Assembly: GCF_001540865.1 (NCBI RefSeq)
Contig: NC_033635.1
Span: 2,442,916-2,506,915, forward strand
DNA: 64,000 bases
Origin: Ananas comosus
Lineage: Eukaryota > Streptophyta > Magnoliopsida > Poales > Bromeliaceae
Reading direction: 5' to 3'
The position numbers were made by a program, and so were the translations under genes. Below the pieces are notes generated by a model, which saw nothing but the letters and a program-made list of their open reading frames with translations, did not search any database and was not told where the DNA came from. Below are positions 39,420 through 51,009 of this stretch, piece after piece; the first letter of the stretch is position 1, and the number at the start of each line of letters is the position of its first letter.

Positions 39420-40100
39420 CTAGTGTACGTAATGACCCGCGCTTCGTGGCGGGAGATCGTAACATTGAGAACTAATAATATGACTGTAATTATATTTATT
39501 TATAACGAAACATACAGATATATATAACATTAACATTATGTAAGATAACTAAATATATACTATAGATTATCTAATATGATGTAATGTCTTTGATAATACA
39601 AATATAATTGATAAAACAGTTCTTAGATCATTATGGCCTATTAATTGGTTCCACTTGATTTCTTGTGGGTGTTAACTTTGCTTCGTCCTTCTCTACTTTT
39701 CGAACTGCGTAAGTATGAACAATATTTCACATATATATATGGTGGAAAAGGAAATACAAATAATGTTTTAAAAATATTAATACTTACAAACGTGATTTTT
39801 TTGCTACAGCAGATATTTCAATAGGCAAATCACTATCATTGCTTGACAAAATACTGCAAGTCAATAATTTTTTTTTTTTGAACAGGCAGAACATTAATTA
39901 TTAGATTTTTTTTTTCCACGGACAGAACATTAATTTATAATCAGTTCTTAACTTGTTTATTAATCATACCTTGATTGGCTTTCGGTAGGACTATATTCGC
40001 CAATAGTATTTTCCACTTGAGCACTATTTTTAACAGGTATAATAAGTTGATTTTCAGAAGCGGCCGTACTGTTAAATTCCTTTGCAATATGATTATTCTA
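39420..40100 (-). mobile_element. Helitron-like 3' end with possible captured gene tail
   Basis: On the minus strand a hairpin (cccgccacgaagcgcggg, 39435-39452) is followed about 11 bases later by CTAG (39420-39423) and then a T. That is the textbook 3' terminus of a Helitron. Inside, on the minus strand, three putative small exons with good splice sites read FNSTAASENQLIIPVKNSAQ (about 40072-39970), ILSSNDSDLPIEISAVAKKS (about 39855-39793) and RKVEKDEAKLTPTRNQVE ending at a stop (about 39706-39630). This resembles the Lys/Glu-rich tail of RPA1-like proteins that Helitrons often carry. The tail assignment is weak, the 5' end was not located, and no helicase is present. Confidence 0.55.
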
Positions 40101-40997
40101 AATCTCCTGTTTTGATTCCAATTACACTATGAATTATTTGTAAATTGTCTTTTACTTTGCTAACTCCAATAAAAATAGTATCTCACGCACAACATAAACT
40201 TTTTTCTTACAAAATTTTTCATACTACACAGCATATTCCTTGCCCTCTTGCTTTTTTTCTTAACTTTCTCTATATATAGCAATATTGTTTAACATCATAC
40301 ACAAGGTTCATGAAACAAAGAATTACATAGTACATAGAATATTGTGTGTACTTTTGCTATCTTTCTTATTATTACAATGCATGCATCTTCCCCCCAACTC
40401 TTTCTACTCATAACCCATGTGAGTCCATGCATGCCACTTGAACATAGCCCATGTGGGTACATATGAGGGAGAGAGAACATATGAGGGAGAGAGAAAATCC
40501 ACCACGTGGCTCGACGGAGGAACGGCATTTGGTTTCAACTTTAGTATTGAGTTTAATAAGGATAAAAAATTTTGCTTTTAAATTGAAATAGCCATATAAA
40601 TTATTGATTTTATTTGAGACAACAATAAGTCTAAGATCAGAATTCATACAACTGTTAAATTAAAAAGACATGTAGCGACAGTTGCTAACGTGCTGAGATT
40701 TTTTTTGTTTTTGGGTTAATTTAGCCTAGATTATACATTTTTGGTGTATCCAGTGTATAGAGTCGGCAACGTATCCGTTTGGGTGCTGAAGCCGTCTCTG
40801 ACATTAAACTCGGCAACAATCTTACTCTCTTCCTCTATGAACCGTACACGTGGATACTCCACTGATCCAACGGATACTTCCTTTCCCTCCATCCCCGAAC
40901 GAACGTTATCCGCTCTTTCCCTCTCCCTCCATCCTAAACCCCTGCATCCGTCTCCTTCTCCCTGTCCTCCCACCTCTCCTCCTCGCAAACCCTAACA
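40101..40997. other. Intergenic region upstream of the YLMG1-like gene
   Basis: AT-rich DNA with a short direct repeat at 40461-40495 (catatgagggagagagaa twice). It becomes CT-rich from about 40860 in what should be the 5' leader of the YLMG1-like gene. No gene seen. Confidence 0.6.
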
Positions 40998-43092
40998 ATG
41001 GCGCCTCTCCCTCACCACGACGCCCCTCGAACCACCACCACTAACACCACCATCTCCCATTTCAGCTTCCTCGTCTCCTTCCCCTTCCTCCGCCTCCCCT
41101 TCTCCTCCCCCACCCACCACCAGCCCTCGTCAAAGCCGCTCGTTCCCGATCCAACGGCCCCAAACACCCTTCCCTCCCTCCTCTCCTCCGCCGAGCTCCG
41201 CCTTAAGGAGCTCGCCTCCGCACTCTCCGACCACCCTTTGCTCAAACCCTTGCTCTCGTTCCATTCCCACCTCCGGAGCTTCTCCCAGGTGAGGCGATCC
41301 GCCCATTAGGTTTATTTTGCATCTATACATCCCTGCAAAATTTGAAATTTGCAAATTTGTTGCTGCAAAGTTTTGATTCTCGAATATAGCCATCCACAGT
41401 TTCAAAATTGGTTACGTATTTTTCCTGCAAGTTGTGATTGCTAACTTTTTACTGTTGACATCACTGTGCTCTTGATAAATTTTGTTTTTAAAGAATATTT
41501 CAAGGGTTTAGGCCTTAGTGGTCATGTAGAATAATACAAGAGATAAAGTAGTGCATTGGAAATAAAACATAATGGCAAAGATATTGAGAGAGATATTTAT
41601 TTAAGGGAAGAGTTGTTATTATTATACAAAACAATAATCGGTCAACTGACAGGTAAATTTGTAAAATTTGAACATTTAGAGTGGTTTATTTGATGATTAA
41701 AACTTTTGAGGACCAGTCCGCAGTCCGCAATTCTTCGCTACTTCGCAAGGATATGAAGGGAAATTTTCCTTTTGTTGAATCTAAATTTTTTGATATCTTT
41801 TGGGTTGTGCGTCCAGATCCATTGCAGAGGAGCAAGGAATCCGAAACTGTTGTCAGATCATGGCTTTGCAGCCGTCTTGCCTGGGGATTCAGTGGCAGGA
41901 CTGGTCGTTGCCAATGGAATCATGAACTTCCTGAACATTTACAATACGTTACTAGTGGTTAGGCTGGTGCTAACTTGGTTCCCCAATTCTCCTCCGGCCA
42001 TCGTCAACCCTCTCAGGTACGATTATTAATCAGTTCTTACATTTGGAAATGAGTTAGTTAGCAAAAGAGTTTGGCATATTGTATTCTCTCTCCTGGCCAA
42101 TCTGTTCAATTTACGAAGATGAATACTTCTGGTGGAAAGGTGACCATAAGATTACATGGCCTATTTAAAATGAGTAGTTATATCTGAATTCACTCAGGGT
42201 TCATCTACTTGTAAGTTGGAAAGTAGCCATATATACTTTCCTATTGATGGTAATGAAACAATTTTGACAATAGTGTTGTGCTTCACAATGCATTGCATCA
42301 TATAAATTGGATTACCTGAGTCTCATCTCATAAAATTGCCTTGTAATCTTGTTTTGGCATCGGCTTCTACCTTATTATCTGTCAACAATGGAAGTATCTA
42401 ACTACTTGTATCTAAACCTCCTCTGACCTCTTCCCCGCAAGAACCTCAAACTTAAATCGAACCTACTATTTACCAATTCCACTACAAATGACCAAACTCA
42501 ACAGTAAGGGAAGTAAAGAAAAAGCAGTACTCAAATTGCAAATTACCTGTATCATTATCTATGTGGAAAACAAAATCATAAATAGTAATTGCAAGTATGC
42601 AAGCGTAAGCGAGGTACTTATTTAGGATGCAAGTTTAGATACATCTTTGCTTCTCGCATGTGATTATTTTTTAGCTCGAGTCTTTTAATTGTAAATCCAC
42701 TAAACTATTATTCCTCATGTTACAATTGATACACTGAATGGTTGTTGTTTTGAAACTGAAACTTTAGATTCATTTTTCTTTGCATAGTATTCAATTCCTT
42801 TTATGTTGCTGGAATTCATGGCTTTCGCTTCTAATTGTGGTGCAGCACATTATGTGATCCGTACCTTAACATATTTCGTGGGTTAATTCCGCCCCTTGGT
42901 GGAGCGTTGGATCTATCACCCATACTGGCTTTCCTAGTTCTCAATGTTTTTACCAGCACTGCTGCCGCACTTCCTGCTGAACTTCCTTCCACAACTCCAT
43001 CTCAGCGAAGCACTTCTCATTTGATGCCTCTGAACCTCACAGCAGCGCAGAGAAAATGGATGCAAAGGGTATCCTTAAAGAAATCCAAGTAA
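40998..43092 (+). CDS. YLMG1: YLMG1-type YGGT family protein, chloroplast
   Basis: Three exons close in frame to 245 residues: 40998-41288, 41817-42016, 42846-43092. The N terminus is Ser/Thr/Pro-rich and basic-poor, as in a transit peptide (MAPLPHHDAPRTTTTN). The YGGT domain follows with two membrane segments: IMNFLNIYNTLLVVRLVLTW with FPNSPPAIVNPL, then TLCDPYLNIFRGLIPPLGG and LDLSPILAFLVLNVF. Family members (YlmG/Ycf19-like) sit in plastid membranes and in Arabidopsis are linked to nucleoid partitioning. The FPN-PPAIV and LCDPYLNIFRG motifs fit YLMG1 rather than YLMG2 or CCB3. ATG 40998 is the first in-frame start after a CT-rich leader. Confidence 0.9.
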
Positions 43093-44467
43093 ATCGCAGG
43101 AAATGATGTGATGTGATGCATTTTAAGGCACAACACTGAAATCACGCACATCTTATAAATTGTATCCTGAATATCCTGTTGCACGTAGCAGAAGCTGGGC
43201 TAATCTGCAACTTTTTTTTTTTTTTTTTTTTGTATCTAATGTCAGTTTTGGATATTTAATCAGGTGCTTTTAATTCTTGGCATATAATTATTATCTTACT
43301 GTAACATGAATATCTATAAGTTATTCATTCTTTCTTTGTTGCCAACCATTTCTTCTTATAGCTCTTACATTCAGGATGGTGTTTGCTTTTCACATTATAA
43401 AATATGATCAGAGGGTAGCTGAATTTATCCAAGAGCTTTCAGTTAGGCCATTAATCTTCAGTTTTGCTTCAATTTATGTTTCAATTAGGTCTTAATTCAC
43501 AATAATTTGGCTGTGTTTATTCCCCTTTTAGGAATAACAAGGGTGAATGAAATGATAATGCTTCCTTCTGTTTGGTTTTCATTAAATTAGTCCGAGCTCT
43601 AGAAAAACACGATTGTTAGCTATTGCTTTCATTTATATTGTTAAAGTTGCTGTGACTTAAACCAAGCTTAGTTGTGTTTGGAATGCATTTTAAATTTTCA
43701 AAGGTAGAAGATATCTTTTCATAGTGGAAGAGCTCTTTTTCTGAAATGCGGATGCAAAGAATGAAACTGTTGTTTCCTACTTTTTGACATTTGATGGTGT
43801 CCCAGTGAAGTGATATCACTCAAAGGACATAGTAGAACCCAAAAAGAACTATACCAGCCTTAGGACTTACACTATGCCTTCTAGTGGTAGAATATGCTCT
43901 AATAGCTTTCCCAAAAGCACAACGTCAAAGTATTCACACTACTAAGCAAAAAGATTCTGCTGCTTATCTTAAACAGGTGCACAGTTTTGTGCATAATATA
44001 GTGCCTCTACACCTTGACATGTATAGTTACTTCAGAGTTGCTACTCTAGCTATTTTAAAAGACTTGTACTAACCCAAGAGTTGCAGCAACAGTAATATCT
44101 TTTTCTTGATAAGATAGAAATCAATAGCAGCTTCTAGTGAGTTCAGTGATCCTATCAATCTTCTACATATTTGAGCATCTGATACCCACCATTGGTATGC
44201 AAAAGAACCTCCTTTTTATGATATGTATAATTTCCTACCTAACTATATAATTAATGCCCAAGAATAGATTCTTCTCTTTTACCAGGATTACATGGAGAGC
44301 CTTGGACAGCATTGAGAGATGTAGTCAAGGGTTGCTAGCTTTTAAAAAAATTTTAAAAAATAGAAAGATTCACCCTTGTTCCTGAAGCTTGCTTTGTCTA
44401 ATCCATGGCATAAATTCTCAAGTGGGAGCAATTGTTAGCCTTCAAGCCCTCAAGAAAGCTGCTGCCC
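43093..44467. other. Intergenic stretch
   Basis: 3' flank of the YLMG1-like gene, with a long poly-T run near 43210-43232, then AT-rich DNA without a supported gene. The last part is the upstream region of the small membrane protein gene. Confidence 0.55.
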
Positions 44468-44791
44468 ATGGGGAGAAGCACTTCTTCCACTGAGAAGCTA
44501 ACTGCCATTGTTTTGGGACTCCTCGCAGTACTGTCGCCGCTATACATCGATCGAAAACCGGTGGTTGATCCTGACGACGATGAGGACCGGAGTTGGAGCC
44601 TCGCTTTCTCGCTTCCCCTGCTGCTTATAATACTAATTGTTGCCATCAATTTCTCGTGCTTTCTCGACCGGAGGTTCGCGAGGTTCGACCCTTACTGGAT
44701 ACACAGAGTGGGGGGATCTTCATGTGGGATCATAGCTTGTCTCCTGTTGCTTGGGCTGGTGCTTAAGTGTAAGACTTCACTTATTAGCTAA
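44468..44791 (+). CDS. Small three-helix membrane protein, unknown function
   Basis: Single exon, 107 residues from ATG 44468 (MGRSTSSTEKL). The frame is open further upstream but has no ATG there. Three hydrophobic segments are visible: LTAIVLGLLAVLSPLYI, LAFSLPLLLIILIVAINF and GIIACLLLLGLVLKC. An acidic loop (DPDDDED) separates the first two, and the motif RFARFDPYWIHRVGGSSCG the last two. That motif looks like a conserved plant family signature, which I recall as an unnamed transmembrane protein. GC-rich relative to its flanks, supporting real coding. No function can be assigned. Confidence 0.75.
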   Translation: MGRSTSSTEKLTAIVLGLLAVLSPLYIDRKPVVDPDDDEDRSWSLAFSLPLLLIILIVAINFSCFLDRRFARFDPYWIHRVGGSSCGIIACLLLLGLVLKCKTSLIS

Positions 44792-45812
44792 GAGTGGTTT
44801 GTTCTAATTGGACGGTTTTGTTCTAGTGAAGCATGTTTGTGAAGATGTGAAGATGGTGAGCAGTTTGTTTCTTTCTTGATCTTTGTGATATGCTTTTGCA
44901 GTTGTAATAGCTATCTATCTCTGCCTCACTACTGAAGTTATAAACATTTTTGTTTCCAAATACGTTTGACTTCTGATTTTCGAGCGCTTAGCTAGTGAAA
45001 GTTACATTTGACTTTTTTTTAGGTTGAGAGGGCTATTTGAAAAAGTAAACCTGTAAACAAAGTGTCAGTAGAAAATGTATGGAGATCCTCTCAAGTAGGC
45101 TATTTTGGAATAGCCCTCTCAACTTAAGCCCTTTTTTACTGACACTTTTTTTTTGTGTTTTTTTTTTAATGATATTTGGTGAAATGAATGGGATATTTTA
45201 GTAAAGAAAATAGTAATTTTGTTGAATCTCATAACTCTAATAAATTGTCCATAAATAGTGCTATAATAATTAATGATTAATAGCTAATAGAGCTATCAAT
45301 TTAGGTGAGGATGTTTTCAGTTATTTCTATCATGCTTTCTTTTATGTACAGAAGAATATCTTACATTGAGAAATTAAGGCAAAACGTTTGGGCAAAATAA
45401 TTGCAGAGATAGATAGTAACAAATTTAAATGTTAATTAAGGATATATATATCTAACAATATATTAATTAGTAAAAATAAAAAATTGAAATGCGTTCGGAA
45501 GGCGAGAATTCGATTATTTGTGGACTGATATTTGACAGTGCGGGGGATTGCTTGAAAGAAAATGGAGCTTCGAGTCCAAACATGTTCTTCCGAAAAAAAA
45601 AAAAAAAAAAAAAAAACAAGAAGAAGTAGAGACGACATAAACCTGATGAAGGCATTAAGATACCGTCTGACACTATTAGACGAAACAGAGCTAAGCCGAA
45701 GATATATTGAAATATGTTTTCCATTAGTCAGTAAAATCATAAAAAAATTATATATATATTAATCAAAATTGGCGTGATCTATGAGACATCTCAGGATTTG
45801 AAATAGTATATA
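44792..45812. other. Intergenic stretch with a small fold-back
   Basis: No gene seen. Around 45023-45150, ttgagagggctatt is matched by aatagccctctcaa (45109-45123), and aagtgtcagta (45059-45069) by tactgacactt (45137-45147), giving nested inverted repeats. A long poly-A run lies at 45593-45615. Confidence 0.5.
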
Positions 45813-45820
45813 TATAGAGC

Positions 45821-46136
45821 AGTGTTACTGTGCTATTAGGAACACAACAGTCTTTATACTTCTAACTTTCAAACATCCATCAAATTTGATGAGTGGTTAG
45901 AATGAGAGGGGGAGGAGAGAGAGTACAACTGGGATACTATCGATAACACCAAACACTTAGTGCTACCAAGCTTTAACCCTTTGACTATTTTTACCTGTTA
46001 GATTATACTATTCAACCAACAATTCACTCAATCCTAAGGGCCCACATCATCCTAACCGTATATTTTTTCATCCAAGAGCTAAAAACCTAATAGCACAAAC
46101 AACTTGGTGCTATAAATAGCATTACAATCTAGTTCT
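45821..46136. mobile_element. MITE between TA runs (element 1)
   Basis: Left end tagagcagtgttactgtgctatt is echoed in inverted form at the right end (aatagcattacaatctagttcta). Inverted repeats are about 25-32 bases. Both ends are bordered by TA dinucleotides, so the target duplication is probably TA. No coding frame inside. Confidence 0.6.
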
Positions 46137-46157
46137 ATATATATATATATATATATA

Positions 46158-46680
46158 AGCTGGCATACTATCGGTAGCACGGAGGTCTCCGCGCTACCAA
46201 CTTGTTTTCAATGATGCAACTTCCAAATCGACGATTGGTTCCGTTAAACTTGATCTACATTATTGAAAGTATTTGGAAACTAAATTTCATAATTTTTCGG
46301 CATCATTTGGCTAGTGATCAAAATGTCTCAAAATTGACAATTTTAATAGTAGATGTGATGTGTTTGTGAATTTAATGGTTTAAAACAATCCAAATCTGAT
46401 GAAATTTTTATAAAAAATTCTTTTCACTATTTAGAGTAAGATTAGTATCTCTGATTTTAAATTCAAGTCTTTCATAATCATTTTTTCTGAGATTTTTATT
46501 TTCAACCATTTATTTTTAGACTACTCATTTGATAGGTAAATGATGCCGAAAAATTATAAAATTTAGTTTTCAAATACTTTCAATAGTGTAGTTCAAGTTT
46601 AACGGAACCGATCGTCAATTTCGAAGCCGCATTATTGAAAATAATTTGCTAATCCGTACTATCAAAAGTATACCGGCCCC
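46158..46680. mobile_element. MITE with ~145-bp inverted repeats (element 2)
   Basis: The left arm (about 46158-46312) and right arm (about 46545-46680) are inverted copies. For example, gattggttccgttaaacttg on the left corresponds to caagtttaacggaaccgatc on the right, and ataatttttcggcatcattt to aaatgatgccgaaaaattat. Identity is roughly 80 percent by eye. It is bordered on the left by a TA run and on the right by CT then TA runs. Non-coding. Confidence 0.8.
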
Positions 46681-46694
46681 TCTCTCTCTCTCTC

Positions 46695-46734
<40 letters not shown>

Positions 46735-46772
46735 CTAGTATGTATACTTTCGGTAGCACCAAGTTGAGAACG
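46735..46772. repeat. Solo terminus of the element 2 family
   Basis: Directly after a TA run, gctagtatgtatactttcggtagcacc resembles the outer end of element 2 (gctggcatactatcggtagcac). No partner arm was found nearby, so this is a truncated or deleted copy. Confidence 0.55.
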
Positions 46773-47304
46773 GAGTGATTTGGAATCGATTCTCACTTTG
46801 TGCATAGGCATGCATAGTGCGTACGTGATTGTGACTTACTGTACATCTTTAAATAATTAAAAGAAAACAGATAATCTAACAAACACCACAGCTAAATTGT
46901 GAACTCTGAAAACAAAATAATTCAACAAACACCACAGCTAAATTATGAACTCTCTATGCGAATCATAATTTTCAAATTAGTAATTTAATCGAAATAGTAT
47001 GAGAAAAAAAAAGTGCAAGAAAAATGAATGCATGCGTCTTCATTAATTACATACGAATAGTAAATGTAGAAATCTAATAGCAATAATCGCCTTAACAAAT
47101 TGCATAATACTGTTTATTCATATACTTCCTAATCCAATTTCACAGGGACCGCCCAAATAATTTTCAAAAAATAGAAAAGAAAGAGAGAAGGAAAAAATCA
47201 CGCCTACTGCTGTTAACCAAGACATTGTTAACAACAACTTATGAATAATATATATGGATTATCAAGAAACTAAAAAGATCGTGATCATATCGTCGTCGTC
47301 GGCA

Positions 47305-47718
47305 TCAAGATCGTCCTAGTAATCCTCCTCGCCATCCGAGGACTCTTGGGTCGATCACACGGTCTCGGCACAGCGGGCAGGTGCCCTTGGACATGATCCA
47401 GTCACGGAGGCAGTCTTCGTGGAACATGTGCTTGCACCGCGGGAGCACACACACCTTCTCTCCTGGCGCGAACTCCTCCTGGCATATCGTGCAGCTCGCC
47501 GAATCACGACCGCCCTTGGTATTCAAATCGATAGTGATCGGGGTCTCGAGCTGCGACCGTGAACGAAAGTTTCGCGAGGCGAGGAAAAAGAGGCTGAAAG
47601 CAAGGCCGAAATCGAAGATGTGGTTCATGACGGAGCAGTTGGGTCGGCGAGAGGTTCGCAGAGCAACGGCGGCGGGTGTCTCTTCTTCTTGCCGGTCGGA
47701 GGACAAAGACAAACCCAT
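47305..47718 (-). CDS. Small RING-H2 finger protein (ATL-like)
   Basis: Single exon, 137 residues from ATG 47718. A hydrophobic stretch near residues 33-48 (HIFDFGLAFSLFFLAS) may be the membrane anchor. The RING-H2 runs from C76 to C117: CTICQEEF, CKHMFHEDC, then 10 residues, CPLC. Such proteins are usually E3 ubiquitin ligases of the ATL type. The classic GLD motif is not visible. It sits beside the duplicated ATL block but is a different, more distant member (D-x-A-S-C-T-I-C-Q versus N-A-C-T-I-C-L). Confidence 0.85.
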   Translation of the reverse strand: MGLSLSSDRQEEETPAAVALRTSRRPNCSVMNHIFDFGLAFSLFFLASRNFRSRSQLETPITIDLNTKGGRDSASCTICQEEFAPGEKVCVLPRCKHMFHEDCLRDWIMSKGTCPLCRDRVIDPRVLGWRGGLLGRS

Positions 47719-47824
47719 AGGAGCTTTTCGCTATTGCGACTGCTGAGGAGAATAGAAGAGGAAACAGGAGGAAGGAGAATAATAGAACTATGCAAATTGT
47801 GGATCAAAATAAGCTAGGGCTTGG

Positions 47825-47832
47825 TATTTATG
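47825..47832 (-). promoter_or_regulatory. TATA-like box of the 47718 gene
   Basis: On the minus strand CATAAATA lies about 107 bases before the start codon of the RING-H2 gene. Plausible TATA element. Confidence 0.4.
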
Positions 47833-48327
47833 CACTACACGAAGGGATATTGCACCCAAAGCGAGTTTTAATGGGCAAAGGATAATAGGAATAGGACTAC
47901 GGATCAGAGGATTATTCAAAAAAAGATATTCATAGAGTTTAATATTTATACACTAATCTTATTCAAAAGTTCAGATGATATTTTTAAATTTTCGATAATA
48001 AGAAAATAATTTGTTTCAAGATTATTAAAAAAAGATATTCAATCGATAGAGTTTAATATTTATATTCAGTTTTTTAAGTCTAGAGATAGTATTGCTTATT
48101 TTATTTTTTCTTTAGAAGATAAAATAATTTGGCACTTGAGAATCCACCTAATATAATAATAGTGCTCGGAGTAATAGGATTTCCTAAACCGAGTCCCGCG
48201 GAATTTCCGAATCAAATTAACTTTGATTAAAATCCTTAGATCTCGTAATCGTAAACTACTTAGTTTTCTAGTCACAATAGGCAACACCAACGTGCAGTGC
48301 CTACAAATATATAAAGAACCGCATGCA

Positions 48328-48334
48328 TATATAA
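48328..48334 (+). promoter_or_regulatory. TATA box of the plus-strand ATL, copy A
   Basis: TATATAA lies about 67 bases before the start codon and is conserved in copy B at 54350-54356, which supports a functional role. Confidence 0.65.
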
Positions 48335-48394
48335 GCCCCTCTCCTTTTATACGCCAATAGTAGTAATAGTACTGCTCTGTTCCTCCTCCTCCTC

Positions 48395-48883
48395 ATGGCT
48401 ACGTTCTCACTTTCCTCCATCCACTGGAGCTTCGGACTCGTCGCCACCACCGTCGTGTTGGTCCCATTCGCAGTCGCCTTCGCAGTCGCCATCCTCGTGA
48501 TCCTCGTCCTCATCCTCGCCAACATCTTCAACTGCTGCTACGACTTCTTCTACAATCTCCGGCACGCGGCGAGAGAAGACGGCCTCCCGCGTACCCTCGA
48601 CGACGTAGCCCCCGTTACGGTCTACTCCGACGGCACCGCTCCTTCCGGCCACCGTCCCGACGACAACGCCTGCACAATATGTCTGGACGAGCTGGAGGCA
48701 GGAGCGGAGGTGCGCGTGCTGCCGCGGTGCAAGCACACGTTCCACAGGAGCTGCATCGATCAGTGGCTCGGCGTGCGATCGGAAATTTGCCCTCTCTGTC
48801 GAGATCATGTAGTTGATATAGAAAAGCCTTGTGACCAAATCAGCATTGAGATTTCTATGTTGACAATCGCCAATGATGTCTAA
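48395..48883 (+). CDS. RING-H2 finger protein, ATL-like (plus-strand copy A)
   Basis: Single exon, 162 residues. One long hydrophobic segment (about residues 13-45, [19 protein letters not shown]) is followed by a Cys-rich juxtamembrane patch (NCCYDFF). A linker contains the block APVTVYSDG. The RING-H2 runs from C93 to C135: [17 protein letters not shown], 11 residues, CPLC. It is probably a membrane-anchored E3 ubiquitin ligase. The usual ATL GLD motif is absent. Near-identical to the 54414 copy, so duplication is recent or conversion has kept them alike. Starts at the first ATG after the TATA box. Confidence 0.9.
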   Translation: MATFSLSSIHWSFGLVATTVVLVPFAVAFAVAILVILVLILANIFNCCYDFFYNLRHAAREDGLPRTLDDVAPVTVYSDGTAPSGHRPDDNACTICLDELEAGAEVRVLPRCKHTFHRSCIDQWLGVRSEICPLCRDHVVDIEKPCDQISIEISMLTIANDV

Positions 48884-50101
48884 TTAATTAAGTAATTTTA
48901 TGTAGAGAGTTTTTTTTTATTTCTTTTTTTTTTTTTTTTAACTTTGTATCACAACGAGTTTGGTAGCAGATTGAGTTGTTTATGTTGCTTGATAGTTCGC
49001 TCTCTTGCGAATATTAATTTTTGTTGTGAATATATAGTGATGGTTTTGAGCAAATTGATTTATAATTGTTCTCGAGCGGAACTATATATTCAGAATTGTT
49101 AGATGTAGCTGAAAATCTAGTTATCGGGTTGGATTTTATACTCCTAATTTGTGTACTGCTTAATGGTGTGATAAATTTTAAAAAATAATTTATAAAAAAA
49201 AATGAACCTCTATAATAGAAATAGACGGTCCAATAATAAAGAAACTTATTAAGAAATTTCGTTTTTCTTTTTACTCCGGAGACGATAAAGTGTATTATAC
49301 TTTTTACTGTATTGTACTACTACGTATCCTTTTCTTATAGTAAATTTACTCCTCTGTCCGTGATTTTTTTTTTCTGCAAAAAAATTTCCCATAAATTTTT
49401 GTATTCTATTTTTTATTTTACTATTTTATTATTTGTCTATTTTGTGATTGCCCTATTTTTTTTTTTTATCGTTTTTATTTGTGCGCTCATCAATTTTTTT
49501 TTATTAGTGTACCCTAATTTTGCTATTCGAGTCGAAATTAATTTCCACAACTTGAATTTGGCTAGTGTTAGCTCTTCAACCTATTAAGTTCTTCTGTTGG
49601 GCCACACCTAATTAATTACCGAGCTTTTGATTTGATTTAAGTATTTTTAGTAATTATTAAAAATTAATGTTATTATATTCAACAATAAATTTAGTAGATC
49701 AAGTCATATCTCAATAACTAAAGCTAGTACACATATTATATTTGATAACTTCTTAACTAAATTTATTATAATATTTTAAATTTAAAAAGAAATATTACAC
49801 AAGAACCAATTAAAATTTGTTCTTTCTCTAGTCGACTGTAATTACTCAATAATATTTATATTAATATTAACAGTATAGTATATACAAGAACCAATTTTCT
49901 CCATATACATGATGAATTTTTTTTAAAGATAATATGCTTATATTCCATTGAATAAAAAATTATGAACAAAAATGGTAAACAGCACCTTGATGCGACAGGC
50001 CCATGCAACCCAAAGCAGTGCCCAAAGAAAACTAATAAAGATCAAGAAATGAGAGATGCTACTTAATGACACAGTTAATTACATAAGCTCCAAGAAATTA
50101 A
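48884..50101. other. Convergent intergenic region, copy A
   Basis: Between the converging plus and minus ATL genes. Shared with copy B except for about 49258-49855, which is AT-rich, lacks a recognisable gene and is absent from copy B. It is therefore an insertion here or a deletion there. Poly-T tracts are frequent. Confidence 0.65.
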
Positions 50102-50737
50102 TCATATCTCCGAGAAGAAGACGCTAATACTATCATCGTCGATGCCGAAGCTCTCGTCATCACCGTATAAGCCGTAGAAGTTCATCAGCGAGTCGACTGT
50201 CGGAAAACCATTGTCGGTGTTGTCGTCAGAATCACGATCGAGATCCCTGTCGGACATCGGTCGGGTGACGACGACGGGGTCCCGACACAGCGGGCAGGTG
50301 CTCTTCGATCGGGCGAGCAGCCACGGGTCGATGCAGTCCTTGTGGAAAGCGTGCTTGCACCGCGGCAGCACGCGCAGCTCCTCACCGGCCGCGAAATCCT
50401 CCAGGCATATCGCGCAGCTCTCCGAGTTGTTTCCGCCGCCGTCGTCGTCGGTACCATCATTAGCGTAGATGGTGATCGCGATCTCGTCGACCGTCTGATG
50501 CTGGGACGCGGGCGCGGAGTTGGCAACGGTTGGGGGCTCGTCGCGGGGGCGTCGGCGGCAGCAGCAGCTGCAGATTGCCAAGGCGAGGAAGTGGAGCGCG
50601 GCGAAAGCGACATAGAGCATGAACGTCTCAAGAAAACCGATGTTGTTGAGTCGGTCGTAGTCGTAGGCGACCGGAGCTGCGGCCACGGGTCCTCGCGAGT
50701 CGAAGGAGAAGGACGTGGTTCCGAGAGGCCGAACCAT
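50102..50737 (-). CDS. RING-H2 finger protein, ATL-like (minus-strand copy A, full length)
   Basis: Single exon, 211 residues from ATG 50737. A membrane helix at about residues 36-57 ([20 protein letters not shown]) is followed by SCCCRRRP and a linker with [11 protein letters not shown]. The RING-H2 spans C108 to C151: [17 protein letters not shown], 12 residues, CPLC. The C-terminal tail is acidic, Asp-rich, ending [11 protein letters not shown]. Probable membrane E3 ubiquitin ligase. This is the intact reference for the truncated copy B. The gap between the sixth and seventh metal ligands is longer than in the plus-strand genes. Confidence 0.9.
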   Translation of the reverse strand: MVRPLGTTSFSFDSRGPVAAAPVAYDYDRLNNIGFLETFMLYVAFAALHFLALAICSCCCRRRPRDEPPTVANSAPASQHQTVDEIAITIYANDGTDDDGGGNNSESCAICLEDFAAGEELRVLPRCKHAFHKDCIDPWLLARSKSTCPLCRDPVVVTRPMSDRDLDRDSDDNTDNGFPTVDSLMNFYGLYGDDESFGIDDDSISVFFSEI

Positions 50738-50871
50738 GGGAGCTAACTAAGCTCGTACTCTGGCGAACCAGGGAGGAGGAGGACGAGGAGGAGCAGGAAA
50801 GGTAATAGCTAAGTGGTGGTTGTAGGACGAAATTAACTGGTAAACTGTGGGACAACGCAACTGTCCGTAGC

Positions 50872-50878
50872 TTATATA
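50872..50878 (-). promoter_or_regulatory. TATA box of the minus-strand ATL, copy A
   Basis: TATATAA on the minus strand about 135 bases before the start codon. The matching stretch is missing from copy B, where about 23 bases are deleted. Confidence 0.55.
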
Positions 50879-51009
50879 ATGTGCAAGTATTACTCTATAT
50901 ATTAACGGAACGTATCTTAATCCTAGTAGGATTTGTTGATGATTATACACAATCCTGGTAGAATTACTTTTCCTTAATTCCGAATCTAACTAAACTTTCC
51001 GAACCAGAC

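Noticed and set aside
43820..44290. Possible exons upstream of the small membrane protein gene
   Set aside because: Short frames without family motifs or joinable splice sites; treated as intergenic.
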